Source: Clostridium sp. CAG:411
Lineage (GTDB): Bacteria > Bacillota > Clostridia > Lachnospirales > Lachnospiraceae
DNA: 44,926 nt
Direction of reading: 5' to 3'
Assembly (NCBI GenBank): GCA_000437275.1
Contig: FR899712.1
Coordinates: 1-44,926 of the forward strand
Every line of letters starts with the position of its first letter. The first letter of the stretch is position 1. This document shows, one piece after another, positions 9,012 to 17,370 of the stretch. Made by a program: the position numbers and the translations under genes. A model generated the notes under the pieces. The model was given only the letters and a program-made list of their open reading frames with translations. It searched no databases and was not told where the DNA came from.

Positions 9012-9836
9012 TTAGAAGTGTACACCGCTTCCACTGTGGCTACTGCCACCACTACCGCTACTACTGCCGCCACTACTGCTGCTACTGGATCGTTTTGTCC
9101 TGTGTGTACTTGTTCGCACATAGTGGTCGTGTTGTGCAACAACTCTGGAATTGTTTTCGTCTAGATAGGTCATAGCGGAAGCGGTCATCTTTCCACCAGA
9201 ATTAATAATCAAGACAGCAATAACTACGCCACCAATAACAAGGGCAATTCCAAGTTGTAAAAATGTATTATAAAATAAACTACCTGGATCAATTCCTTCG
9301 TTAAACTGTGAATAGTTATATGCTTGATAAATATAATTTTTACATACCGAAAACCACTTATCTCTTTTTAATTGAGGGGTAATCTTTTTTAAAACTAAAT
9401 CAGAACGATTATCATCTAGTTGTGTTTTTAACTCTCCATACCCGGAAACATAGGCATATCTGTTTTTAATATCAATAGCAAGTATTGCACAATTTGGATA
9501 CTTTTGTTCATAAGTTTCCTGAAAACTTTCCTGAAATGCAACAGAGTAAAGTCTACAATCGGCATCTGAATTGCCAGTGGAATCATAGCTGTATTCCGAA
9601 AGGGTATTTGTGATAACAATCAGAAAGTTATAATTTGATTTATTATAGTATTTTTCTGCCAAATCTTCCAGCTCTTGTTCCTGTTCATCAGAAAGTGAAT
9701 TGGTATAATCATATATTCGATCCACCTTTTCAGACGCTTTCACAGGTACAAACAAAGAAAACATACTTGCAATAGTAATGGAAAGCAGAAGGAGGATTCT
9801 TAGGTAGCTTTTATGGTTGCGAATAATTTTTACCAT
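9012..9836 (-). CDS. TPM-domain membrane protein (YgcG/YdjH-like)
   Basis: 274 residues. An N-terminal signal/anchor (LRILLLLSITIASMFSLFV) is followed by a TPM domain of about residues 36-180 (YDYTNSLSDEQEQELEDLAEKY is its usual opening). A transmembrane helix follows near 195-212 (LGIALVIGGVVIAVLII), then a basic stretch and a Ser/Gly-rich tail ending GSGVHF, typical of YgcG-type proteins. It overlaps the end of the upstream gene by 7 bases, so the two are translationally coupled. GGAGGTG lies 7 bases before the ATG. In the operon it matches the position of Bacillus ydjH, a membrane partner of PspA. The family name is clear; biochemical activity is not. Confidence 0.82.
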   Translation of the reverse strand: MVKIIRNHKSYLRILLLLSITIASMFSLFVPVKASEKVDRIYDYTNSLSDEQEQELEDLAEKYYNKSNYNFLIVITNTLSEYSYDSTGNSDADCRLYSVAFQESFQETYEQKYPNCAILAIDIKNRYAYVSGYGELKTQLDDNRSDLVLKKITPQLKRDKWFSVCKNYIYQAYNYSQFNEGIDPGSLFYNTFLQLGIALVIGGVVIAVLIINSGGKMTASAMTYLDENNSRVVAQHDHYVRTSTHRTKRSSSSSSGGSSSGSGGSSHSGSGVHF

Positions 9837-10915
9837 ACCCAGACACCTCCAATCATATAAGCAATTAATTTAATCAGGAAGAAACTGATAACGGCAATCG
9901 CAACAAATATAGCAGCACAATTCTTTTTGCTAATTGGTGGTTTACCGATTATTTTACCTGTCTGTCCATTCATTACAAAGTTATGTTCTGCATGTTGGTA
10001 GTCATAACAAAACATCCAGATTGGCAAAAGCGTATAAACGGCATCTTCTGGATGCATTTGGATATTATGACGTAATATTTTTTTCCCATCATAACCCATC
10101 ATAGTTTGACGCACAAAATCAAGCGTATAGTTTTCTGTACGCTTTTCAATTCGAGGATATAAGTCCTTATCTGTATAATCATATTTTTCTGCTAAATATC
10201 CAGCAAGGTAAGGAGTATTAAAATCATGTAATTCGGTATAATTAAACGGCTCCAATTTATCCATCATTGTATCGTCCATTTTAATGGAGGCATCTACTGG
10301 AATTTTGTCAAAATGTAAATCTACTTCACGATATACATCATAATATTTGGTTTCTGTTACATCATAGTCGCCTTCTGTATAATGAGTGACTTTTGTACAT
10401 TCTGCATCCACATCTCCCTGTGTGTGCAAAGTAAAAAGCCAAAAAGGAACGTAGATACCAGTTATACTTTTTAAACGATTTGCTTTTTTGAAATCACTAG
10501 GAAGCAGAATACTTTTTCCACACCATTTTTTAAATGCTTCTTCAGCCTCCTCCTTTGAAATTTTAAATGGAATTACTTTGGATGGAGCAAGCTCTCCACA
10601 TAGTCGATCGCCTAAAATCATAGGGGCATCACAAAAGCTACAGGTTGTAGCAGTTGTCAGTTCATCGGTGATAAGAACAGCGCCACAGTTTTTACATTGA
10701 TATTGAATGGCACTGTTGTCAGAATAGGTATTCTGACTTGTGTTTGCAAGAAATTCGTCATAAGAACCAGTGGAAGCATTTTCGGATGATTCCGCTTGAT
10801 TTTCCATTTGTTCGATATTTTCCTCATATCCACAGCTTTCGCAATGAAGTAGACCAGAGGCAGTATCGAATTTCATGTCAGCACCGCAGGATGGGCATTT
10901 GTGCTGAATTACCAT
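9830..10915 (-). CDS. Zinc-ribbon membrane protein (YdjG-like)
   Basis: 361 residues from ATG 10915, chosen because AAGGGAG lies exactly 8 bases upstream. A longer start at 10933 would place that site inside the gene. Two zinc ribbons occupy the N-terminal ~100 residues (CPSCGADM...CESCG and CKNCG...CSFCDAP). A middle domain without catalytic motifs follows, then one C-terminal transmembrane helix (CAAIFVAIAVISFFLIKLIAYMI). Size, ribbons and position correspond to Bacillus YdjG, which with YdjH forms the membrane platform for PspA. Second gene of the operon after pspA. Confidence 0.82.
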   Translation of the reverse strand: MVIQHKCPSCGADMKFDTASGLLHCESCGYEENIEQMENQAESSENASTGSYDEFLANTSQNTYSDNSAIQYQCKNCGAVLITDELTTATTCSFCDAPMILGDRLCGELAPSKVIPFKISKEEAEEAFKKWCGKSILLPSDFKKANRLKSITGIYVPFWLFTLHTQGDVDAECTKVTHYTEGDYDVTETKYYDVYREVDLHFDKIPVDASIKMDDTMMDKLEPFNYTELHDFNTPYLAGYLAEKYDYTDKDLYPRIEKRTENYTLDFVRQTMMGYDGKKILRHNIQMHPEDAVYTLLPIWMFCYDYQHAEHNFVMNGQTGKIIGKPPISKKNCAAIFVAIAVISFFLIKLIAYMIGGVWVW

Positions 10916-10953
10916 ATTAAAAACTCCCTTCATAAATTTGTGTAGAATAAAAA

Positions 10954-11106
10954 GGAACTGTTTCTTTTTGAATTGTGATTGTAGACCAATCTACTGTATC
11001 ATTGTTATAACATGCAAATTGAGTAAAAGCATTCCAATCGTATGTTATATAGAAATGATTGCAAGGGTACAGGAAAGAGATACTACGAAAAGAAAGGAAC
11101 AGTTCC
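10954..11106. promoter_or_regulatory. Pair of GGAAC-W-GTTCC-like palindromes between pspA and the ydjG-like gene
   Basis: GGAACTGTTTC lies at 10954-10964 and GGAACAGTTCC at 11096-11106, one near each end of the 200-base gap. The second is a perfect 5+1+5 palindrome, 12 bases past the pspA stop codon. They may be binding sites or RNA features; no family is recognised. Confidence 0.3.
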
Positions 11107-11117
11107 TAATGTATATG

Positions 11118-11846
11118 TTATTTATTTAGATTAGCTTTTAAAGCAGCTAATTCATCATCAACAGCAGTTGTATCCTGCTGGCCAAGACTTGCCTTTAAGG
11201 CAGCCAGTTCGTCATCAACCTGTGCGGTGTTACTAGAATACTTAGCAGTTAAATCAGCAATTTCATCAACTGGACCTGCATTTAATTCTGCCATGGCATT
11301 TGCCTTGTCTAAAGCTGCGTTTGCTTTTGCTTCCATACGATCGAAGGCAGCAATAGAAGAGTTACCATTAAGACCAGATACCATTTTATTCATACGTTCC
11401 TGCGTCTTTGCAACTGCCATCTTTCCTTTTATCATATCTCTTCTAGACTCTAGTTCCTTGATATCTTTTACCAATTTGTCATGCATAGCGCGCATGTTTT
11501 CTGCATTTGTGTGTGCTAAATCATAGGACTGCTGTAATTCCTGTTGTTTTGCAGAAAGTGAACTTTTCTTTTCAAGGAATTTTCTGGCATCATTTTCATT
11601 GCCAGCTTCCAATGCCTTAACTGCAAATTGCTGCATCTTGTCGATTTCCGCATTTACTTCGTCAAGAGCGCGTTTGGAACGTTGATCTTCAGCCATAACT
11701 GCGGCTGTTTCTGATTTTACTTTTCCTAAGTCGCTGTTTAAGTTTCGTAAACACTGATCAATCATTTTTTCAGGGTTCTCTGCTTTGTCCAAAAGTGAAT
11801 TGATGTTTGCTGACATAATGTCCTTAAATCTTGATAATATTCCCAT
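11118..11846 (-). CDS. pspA: Phage shock protein A (PspA/IM30/Vipp1 family)
   Basis: 242 residues, almost entirely coiled-coil, starting with the amphipathic membrane-binding helix MGILSRFKDIMSANINSLLDKAENPEKMIDQ typical of PspA. PspA proteins assemble into ESCRT-III-like polymers that stabilise damaged membranes. The C-terminus carries a near-duplicate short segment (VDDELAALKASL and VDDELAALKANL), which looks like a tail repeat. A strong GGAGG precedes the ATG. It heads a four-gene operon (zinc-ribbon, TPM and SPFH proteins), as in Bacillus pspA-ydjGHI. Regulation there is by sigma-W; I could not identify a convincing ECF promoter here. Confidence 0.93.
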   Translation of the reverse strand: MGILSRFKDIMSANINSLLDKAENPEKMIDQCLRNLNSDLGKVKSETAAVMAEDQRSKRALDEVNAEIDKMQQFAVKALEAGNENDARKFLEKKSSLSAKQQELQQSYDLAHTNAENMRAMHDKLVKDIKELESRRDMIKGKMAVAKTQERMNKMVSGLNGNSSIAAFDRMEAKANAALDKANAMAELNAGPVDEIADLTAKYSSNTAQVDDELAALKASLGQQDTTAVDDELAALKANLNK

Positions 11847-12264
11847 AAATCTAAATCCTCCTAAATAAATAATAACTGTTTGTATATCCTATATAGTATT
11901 AAAATAGGTAATAAAATATGAACTACGCGAAATTAGCTTCGTAATACCTCGGATTGTCATATTAGAATACGAATACTTTAGGAATACAAATTTGTTGTTT
12001 CTATTTACGCAAGTAAAAAGAAAAAAATTACATAATCTGTATTTCTTTTCCTTTTTCTACTATTAGTTTATTTGTTTTTGCAAAAAAGGTCAAGTAAATT
12101 AGGATTAAAAAGAGATTAAAAAAGAATCCTGTCGAAGGGAAATTGTTTTTGAAAAAAGTGAAAAAATGTAGTTAGTTGTGTTTCGGTAGTTCACTAGATG
12201 CTATACGGTGATAAGATGATGGAGAATATAGTTATCAGATAAGGGGGTTCAAATAAATAATTGG
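11847..12264. other. Gene-free divergent intergenic region
   Basis: This A+T-rich stretch between pspA and the methyltransferase unit has no supported gene. On the minus strand, TTCATA-N18-TACTAT (about 11886-11915) is a weak candidate promoter for pspA. No clear riboswitch, repeat or RNA gene was seen. Confidence 0.4.
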
Positions 12265-12293
12265 TTGCATAGATTCTAGAATCCATTTATAAT
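12265..12293 (+). promoter_or_regulatory. Sigma-A promoter of the methyltransferase gene
   Basis: TTGCAT (12265-12270), a 17-base spacer and a perfect TATAAT (12288-12293). Transcription would begin near 12300, about 90 bases before the start codon. Confidence 0.75.
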
Positions 12294-12390
12294 AAGTAGA
12301 AATGTGTAAATTATAAAGGCATGTACAAATAGAAAAGAGAAAGCCAGAGAGTATTTTTAGAGAAGAACAGAAAGAAAGGTTGGTTTAAAC

Positions 12391-13269
12391 ATGTGGGTTG
12401 CAGATCAGTGGAAGGATTATGAGGTACTAGATTGTTCATGTGGTGAAAAATTGGAACGGTGGGGAAAATATACACTTGTTCGTCCAGATCCGCAGGTAAT
12501 TTGGCATACGGAAAGGAAGAACAGAGGATGGAAAAATAGGAATGCCCATTATCACAGAAGTAAAAAAGGTGGTGGTGAATGGGAGTTTTTTGATTTGCCA
12601 AGACAATGGCAGATACATTATAAGGAATTAACATTTAATTTGCAGCCATTTAGTTTTAAACATACAGGGTTGTTTCCAGAGCAGGCAACAAATTGGGATT
12701 GGTTTAGTGAACTTATATATAATAAGAAGAAACAGAATCCGAATAGAGAAATTAAGGTACTGAATTTATTTGCGTATACAGGTGGCGCCACTGTGGCAGC
12801 AGCAAAAGCAGGGGCTTCGGTTACTCATGTAGATGCTTCCAAAGGAATGGTAACCTGGGCAAAAGAAAATGCCATATCTTCAGGACTTAAAGATGCACCA
12901 ATTCGTTGGATCGTAGATGATTGTGTGAAATTTGTTGAACGTGAAATCCGACGAGGAAAAACTTATGATGGTATTATTATGGATCCACCATCTTATGGAA
13001 GAGGTCCGAAAGGCGAGATATGGAAAATTGAAGAAAAGATACATGATTTTATCAAGCTATGTACACAAGTAATGACAGAAGAACCATTATTTTATCTGGT
13101 TAATTCTTATACAACCGGTTTACAGCCAGCGGTAATTGCTTATATGATGAATACAGAAATTGTATCAAGATTTGGCGGTTCGGTTGCTTCGGATGAAATT
13201 GGATTGCCAGTAAAGGAAAATGGTCTGGTTCTTCCTTGTGGAGCATCTGGAAGATGGCAAAAAAGATAG
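12391..13269 (+). CDS. Class I SAM-dependent methyltransferase (RlmI/RlmK-like, probable rRNA methylase)
   Basis: 292 residues. An N-terminal substrate-recognition part of ~110 residues precedes a Rossmann-fold methyltransferase. Motif I is VLNLFAYTGGATVAAAKAG (about residue 123), the acidic SAM contact is HVDAS, and the catalytic motif is DPPSYGRG (about 198-205). DPPSYG is typical of the Methyltrans_SAM family, whose known members methylate 23S rRNA bases; the exact base is unknown. It has its own promoter and terminator, so it is a single-gene unit just before the ribosomal superoperon. The ribosome binding site (AAAGG) is modest. Confidence 0.85.
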   Translation: MWVADQWKDYEVLDCSCGEKLERWGKYTLVRPDPQVIWHTERKNRGWKNRNAHYHRSKKGGGEWEFFDLPRQWQIHYKELTFNLQPFSFKHTGLFPEQATNWDWFSELIYNKKKQNPNREIKVLNLFAYTGGATVAAAKAGASVTHVDASKGMVTWAKENAISSGLKDAPIRWIVDDCVKFVEREIRRGKTYDGIIMDPPSYGRGPKGEIWKIEEKIHDFIKLCTQVMTEEPLFYLVNSYTTGLQPAVIAYMMNTEIVSRFGGSVASDEIGLPVKENGLVLPCGASGRWQKR

Positions 13270-13297
13270 CAATTGTGCATAATGTATAGAAAAATAG

Positions 13298-13330
13298 AAT
13301 TGACGAAAAAAAAATCGTCAATTTTATTTC
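13298..13330 (+). terminator. Terminator of the methyltransferase gene
   Basis: A 9-bp perfect stem (AATTGACGA 13298-13306 with TCGTCAATT 13315-13323) with an A-only loop, followed by a T-rich tail. It separates this gene from the S10 operon promoter 20 bases on. Confidence 0.85.
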
Positions 13331-13350
13331 CTATATATTTTGAAAAAAGC

Positions 13351-13379
13351 TTGCTAAAGTTTGAAAAATAAGGTATACT
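13351..13379 (+). promoter_or_regulatory. Promoter of the S10 ribosomal operon
   Basis: TTGCTA (13351-13356), 17-base spacer, TATACT (13374-13379). It is the only strong promoter between the preceding terminator and rpsJ, and predicts an untranslated leader of about 225 bases. Confidence 0.8.
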
Positions 13380-13385
13380 CTTATT

Positions 13386-13612
13386 TGTTGTGACATTGAT
13401 AGCTGTGAAGCGTGAGGTTGCTTTGTCCAAGTAGATAAAGGTTTTCCGTGGAGCGAATGTCAAGTTAAGAAACTGGCGACAAGTCACTGTACAATAGAAC
13501 AAATGCGAAAGCAAATAAGTTTTAGACCTATGTGTATAGGAAACGCGTGGGTAAGTGTACAGTCACCACTTGTCGTACTGAAATTAAGTGCGAAAAGGAG
13601 GCGGCTTTTTTT
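13386..13612 (+). promoter_or_regulatory. Structured 5' leader of the S10 operon
   Basis: The leader has no gene but folds well. TGACATT (13391-13397) pairs with AATGTCA (13456-13462). CGACAAGT-C-ACTGTACA (13477-13493) pairs with TGTACAGT-CACC-ACTTGTCG (13556-13575), giving two 8-bp helices around an asymmetric internal loop. Inside this second domain are a TGC-GAAA-GCA tetraloop hairpin (13504-13513) and CCTAT-GTGT-ATAGG (13527-13540). It ends 18 bases before the AAAAGGAGG site of rpsJ. S10 operons of gamma-proteobacteria are controlled by L4 through their leader; whether the same holds here is inference. Confidence 0.6.
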
Positions 13613-13933
13613 ATGGCAGCAAGTCAAGTAATGAGAATTACATTGAAGGCGTATGATCATCAGTTAATCGATCAGTCAGCTGGAAAAATTATCGAAACTG
13701 TAAAGAAGACAGGAGCTAAGGTGAGTGGTCCTGTACCTCTTCCAACAAAGAAGGAAGTTGTAACAATTCTTAGAGCGGTTCATAAGTATAAAGATTCCAG
13801 AGAACAGTTCGAGCAGAGAACACATAAGAGATTGATTGATATCATGACACCTAGCCAGAAGACAGTTGATGCATTATCAAGATTAGAAATGCCAGCTGGT
13901 GTTTACATCGATATCAAGATGAAAAACAAATAA
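13613..13933 (+). CDS. rpsJ: 30S ribosomal protein S10
   Basis: 106 residues, first gene of the S10 operon. The conserved blocks RITLKAYDHQLIDQSAGKI, GPVPLPTKK and REQFEQRTHKRLIDI are present. S10 sits in the 30S head and, as NusE, joins antitermination complexes. ATG 13613 is chosen: AAAAGGAGG (13595-13603) is close upstream and the family starts here. A longer frame from 13532 would run through the structured leader and is rejected. Confidence 0.97.
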   Translation: MAASQVMRITLKAYDHQLIDQSAGKIIETVKKTGAKVSGPVPLPTKKEVVTILRAVHKYKDSREQFEQRTHKRLIDIMTPSQKTVDALSRLEMPAGVYIDIKMKNK

Positions 13934-14034
13934 TTTTTAAGTTAGTAATCCTTAGGGTTTATATATAGAGTCCAAGCAACGAATAAATTTCGCGTTTATG
14001 GAGACCAAGCACTCAGGTGTAAGCCGTCTAGGAT

Positions 14035-14053
14035 GAGCGTCTTAGATACGCTC
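14035..14053 (+). promoter_or_regulatory. Hairpin in the rpsJ-rplC gap
   Basis: GAGCGT (14035-14040) pairs with ACGCTC (14048-14053) around a 7-base loop, 15 bases before the rplC ribosome binding site. It lies in a 148-base gap, long for this operon. It might modulate translation or mark a processing site; no homology is claimed. Confidence 0.4.
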
Positions 14054-14081
14054 CGCTGTAGATTTAATAGGAGGTGCAAAA

Positions 14082-14714
14082 ATGAAGAAAGCAATTTTGG
14101 CTACAAAAGTCGGAATGACACAGATCTTCAATGAAGATGGAGTTTTAACTCCAGTAACAGTTTTACAGGCTGGTCCATGTGCAGTAACACAGGTAAAAAC
14201 TGTAGAAAATGATGGATACAGTGCAGTACAGGTTGGTTTTGGTGACATTAGAGAAAAATTAGTGAACAAACCACAAAAGGGACACTTTGCAAAAGCAGGT
14301 GTTGAAAACAAGAGATTTCTTAAAGAGTTTAAGTTTGATAACGCTGAGGAATATCAGGTAGGACAGGAAATCAAAGCTGATATCTTTGAAGCTGGTGACA
14401 AGATTGATGCAACAGCTACTTCAAAGGGTAAAGGTTTCCAGGGTGCTATTAAGAGACATGGACAGTCCAGAGGACCTATGGGACATGGTTCTAAATTCCA
14501 CAGACATGCAGGTTCAAACGGTGCTTGTTCTGATCCTTCAAAGGTATTCAAGGGTAAACAGATGCCAGGACAGATGGGTAACGTACAGGTAACAATTCAG
14601 AATTTGGAAATTGTTAGAGTTGATGCTGAAAACAATGTGATTTTGGTTAAGGGTGCTGTTCCAGGACCTAAGAAATCAATGGTAGTATTAAGAGAAGCTG
14701 TAAAGGCAAACTAA
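14082..14714 (+). CDS. rplC: 50S ribosomal protein L3
   Basis: 210 residues, the usual size. The N-terminus MKKAILATKVGMTQIFNEDG and the central loop GHGSKFHRHAGSNGACSDPSKVFKGKQMPGQMG, which reaches toward the peptidyl-transferase centre, identify it. L3 is an early assembly protein of the 50S subunit. AGGAGG lies 8 bases before the ATG. It is followed after 25 bases by rplD. Confidence 0.98.
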   Translation: MKKAILATKVGMTQIFNEDGVLTPVTVLQAGPCAVTQVKTVENDGYSAVQVGFGDIREKLVNKPQKGHFAKAGVENKRFLKEFKFDNAEEYQVGQEIKADIFEAGDKIDATATSKGKGFQGAIKRHGQSRGPMGHGSKFHRHAGSNGACSDPSKVFKGKQMPGQMGNVQVTIQNLEIVRVDAENNVILVKGAVPGPKKSMVVLREAVKAN

Positions 14715-14739
14715 GCTTTAAGGAAGGAGGCTAACACAG

Positions 14740-15360
14740 ATGGCAAACGTATCTGTTTTTAATATGGAAGGCAAAGAAGTAGATAAGTTAGAGTTAAATG
14801 ATGCTGTATTTGCTGCTCCAATAAATGAACATTTAGTTCACATGGCAGTTGTTCAACAACTTGCTAATAAACGTCAGGGAACTCAGAGTGCAAAAACACG
14901 TTCTGAAGTAAGCGGTGGCGGAAAGAAACCATGGAGACAGAAGGGAACTGGTCATGCTAGACAGGGTTCTACAAGAGCTCCACAGTGGACAGGTGGTGGA
15001 GTTGTATTTGCTCCAAAGCCAAGAGATTATTCTTTCAAGATGAATAAGAAAGAAAAGAATGCAGCTATTAAGTCTGTATTGACTTCTAAGGTAAATGATT
15101 CTAAGTTTATCGTGTTAGATAACTTAACATTAGAAGGAATTAAGACAAAAGAAGTTGTTGCAATTCTTAAGAATTTAAACGTAGAGAAAGCTTTGATTGT
15201 GACAGCAGAGAAGGATGAGAATGTATTATTATCTGCAAGAAACATCCCAACTGTTAGAACAGCAATGACAAACACAATCAATGTTTACGATTTGTTGAAA
15301 TATGATACAGTTGTTGTAACAAAAGACGCTGTAGCAAAGATTGAGGAGGTATACGCATAA
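14740..15360 (+). CDS. rplD: 50S ribosomal protein L4
   Basis: 206 residues. The conserved extended loop contains KKPWRQKGTGHARQGSTRAPQW, which lines the peptide exit tunnel. In enterobacteria L4 also represses the S10 operon through its mRNA leader, which makes the leader at 13386 interesting. The start is supported by AAGGAGG. Its stop codon overlaps the start of rplW by one base (TAATG), so translation is coupled. Confidence 0.98.
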   Translation: MANVSVFNMEGKEVDKLELNDAVFAAPINEHLVHMAVVQQLANKRQGTQSAKTRSEVSGGGKKPWRQKGTGHARQGSTRAPQWTGGGVVFAPKPRDYSFKMNKKEKNAAIKSVLTSKVNDSKFIVLDNLTLEGIKTKEVVAILKNLNVEKALIVTAEKDENVLLSARNIPTVRTAMTNTINVYDLLKYDTVVVTKDAVAKIEEVYA

Positions 15361-15659
15361 TGGCAGATTTAAAATACTATGACGTGATCCTTAAACCAGT
15401 TATTACTGAGAAGAGTATGAGTGCTATGGGCGAAAAGAAGTACACTTTCTTAGTTCATACAGAAGCTACAAAGGCTCAGATCAAAGAAGCTGTAGAAAAG
15501 TTATTTGAAGGAACAAAGGTTGCTAGCGTTAATACCATGAACATGGATGGTAAGAAGAAGAGACGTGGAATGGTTGTTGGTAAGACAGCTAAGAAGAAGA
15601 AAGCAATCGTTAAATTAACAGCAGAAAGTGCTGATATTGAAATCTTTGAAGGTCTATAA
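15360..15659 (+). CDS. rplW: 50S ribosomal protein L23
   Basis: 99 residues. The N-terminal YYDVILKPVITEKSM and GKKKRRGMVVGKTAKKKKAIV motifs are typical. L23 lies at the tunnel exit and docks trigger factor and the signal recognition particle. Its ribosome binding site (GAGGT) is inside the end of rplD. A 99-base gap with a short CG-rich repeat (15719-15734) follows before rplB. Confidence 0.97.
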   Translation: MADLKYYDVILKPVITEKSMSAMGEKKYTFLVHTEATKAQIKEAVEKLFEGTKVASVNTMNMDGKKKRRGMVVGKTAKKKKAIVKLTAESADIEIFEGL

Positions 15660-15758
15660 GATTAGACAAAGAGAACATTAAGGTTTTTTATAACCGATAA
15701 GAATAAAAACAACATTGACACGCGTGCGTGCGTGGACAAATTGAAAGGAGTGCGAAAA

Positions 15759-16604
15759 ATGGGAATTAAAAAGTTTAACCCATATACACCTTCCAGAAGA
15801 AATATGACCATGTCTGATTTCGCTGAGATTACAACAGATAAGCCAGAGAAATCATTAACAACTTCATTAAAGAAGAATGCTGGTCGTAATAATCAGGGAA
15901 AGATTACAGTAAGACACCATGGTGGTGGTTCTAGAAGAAAATATAGAATTATTGATTTTAAGAGAAAGAAAGACGGTATTCCAGCTGTTGTTAAGACAAT
16001 CGAATATGATCCAAACAGAACAGCAAATATCGCTTTGATTTGTTACGCTGATGGAGAAAAGGCTTATATCCTTGCTCCAGTTGGATTAAAGGTTGGACAG
16101 ACAGTTATGAATGGTTCAACTGCTGAAATCAGTGTTGGTAACTGCTTACCATTAGCTGATATTCCAGTTGGTACAGAAGTTCACAATATTGAAATGTATC
16201 CTGGTAAGGGTGGACAGTTAGTTCGTTCTGCAGGAAACAGCGCTCAGCTTATGGCGAAGGAAGGCAAGTATGCAACACTTAGATTACCTTCTGGTGAAAT
16301 GAGAATGGTACCAATCATCTGTAGAGCAACTGTTGGACAGGTTGGTAACGCAGATCACGGTTTGATTAACATTGGTAAAGCTGGACGTAAGCGTCACATG
16401 GGTATCAGACCTACAGTTCGTGGTTCTGTTATGAACCCTAATGACCATCCACACGGTGGTGGTGAAGGAAAGACAGGAATCGGTCGTCCAGGCCCTGTTA
16501 CTCCTTGGGGTAAGCCAGCTCTTGGTTTGAAGACAAGAAAGAAAAACAAGCAGTCTAATAAGATGATTGTAAGAAGAAGAGATGGTAAAGCGTTAGCTAA
16601 ATAA
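15759..16604 (+). CDS. rplB: 50S ribosomal protein L2
   Basis: 281 residues from ATG 15759, which has AAAGGAG 8 bases upstream and gives the family N-terminus MGIKKFNPYTPSRRNMT; a frame start at 15732 is upstream of that site and is rejected. The block MNPNDHPHGGGEGKTGIGRPGPVTPWG contains the universally conserved histidine near the peptidyl-transferase centre. L2 is needed for subunit joining and peptide-bond formation. Confidence 0.98.
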   Translation: MGIKKFNPYTPSRRNMTMSDFAEITTDKPEKSLTTSLKKNAGRNNQGKITVRHHGGGSRRKYRIIDFKRKKDGIPAVVKTIEYDPNRTANIALICYADGEKAYILAPVGLKVGQTVMNGSTAEISVGNCLPLADIPVGTEVHNIEMYPGKGGQLVRSAGNSAQLMAKEGKYATLRLPSGEMRMVPIICRATVGQVGNADHGLINIGKAGRKRHMGIRPTVRGSVMNPNDHPHGGGEGKTGIGRPGPVTPWGKPALGLKTRKKNKQSNKMIVRRRDGKALAK

Positions 16605-16642
16605 TAGAAGTTTGACACATAGATTGAAGGAGGTTAAAACCT

Positions 16643-16921
16643 ATGGCACGTTCATTAAAGAAGGGACCTTTTGCTGACAAGAGTTTACTTAAGAAGGTAG
16701 ATGCTTTAAACGCAGCAAACGATAAACAGGTTATCAAAACTTGGTCACGTCGTTCTACAATTTTCCCATCATTCGTTGGACACACATTCGCTGTTCATGA
16801 TGGAAGAAGACATGTACCTGTATATGTGACAGAAGATATGGTTGGACACAAACTTGGTGAGTTTGTAGCTACAAGAACATATAAGGGTCATGACAAGGAC
16901 GAAAGAAAAGGTAGAAAATAA
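16643..16921 (+). CDS. rpsS: 30S ribosomal protein S19
   Basis: 92 residues, full length. MARSLKKGPFADKSLLKKV and WSRRSTIFPSFVGHTFAVHDG are family hallmarks. S19 forms a head complex with S13, encoded further along the same superoperon. GGAGG precedes the ATG by 9 bases. Confidence 0.98.
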   Translation: MARSLKKGPFADKSLLKKVDALNAANDKQVIKTWSRRSTIFPSFVGHTFAVHDGRRHVPVYVTEDMVGHKLGEFVATRTYKGHDKDERKGRK

Positions 16922-16969
16922 TTTAATCGGAATATATTTATTAAGGAATATTGAAAGGAGGCTTCATCC

Positions 16970-17359
16970 ATGGCTAGAGGACATAGATCCCAGATTAAGA
17001 GAGAAAGAAACGAACAGAATAAGGATACAAGACCATCAGCTAAGTTATCTTATGCTAGAGTTTCTGTACAGAAGGCTTGTTTCGTTTTAGACGCAATCAG
17101 AGGCAAGGATGTAAACACAGCACTTGGTATTTTAGCATATAATCCTAGATATGCATCAAGTTTAATTAAGAAGTTATTAGAGTCAGCAATCGCTAATGCT
17201 GAAAACAATAACGGAATGAACCCAGAGAACCTTTACATTGCAGAGTGTTATGCAAATAAAGGACCAACAATGAAGAGAGTTAAGCCAAGAGCACAGGGTA
17301 GAGCTTACAGAATTGAAAAGAGAATGAGTCATATTACTGTTATTCTTGATGAAAGATAA
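16970..17359 (+). CDS. rplV: 50S ribosomal protein L22
   Basis: 129 residues. The core KLSYARVSVQKACFVLDAIRGK and the tunnel-lining beta-hairpin with KRVKPRAQGRAYRIEKRMSHI are present. L22 and L4 form the narrowest part of the exit tunnel, where macrolide-resistance changes occur in other bacteria; I see nothing unusual here. AAAGGAGG lies 9 bases upstream. Confidence 0.97.
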   Translation: MARGHRSQIKRERNEQNKDTRPSAKLSYARVSVQKACFVLDAIRGKDVNTALGILAYNPRYASSLIKKLLESAIANAENNNGMNPENLYIAECYANKGPTMKRVKPRAQGRAYRIEKRMSHITVILDER

Positions 17360-17370
17360 GGAGGTAAATC

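Noticed and set aside
13532..13612. N-terminal extension of S10
   Set aside because: The region folds as RNA, the encoded residues do not match S10, and the strong ribosome binding site lies just before ATG 13613.
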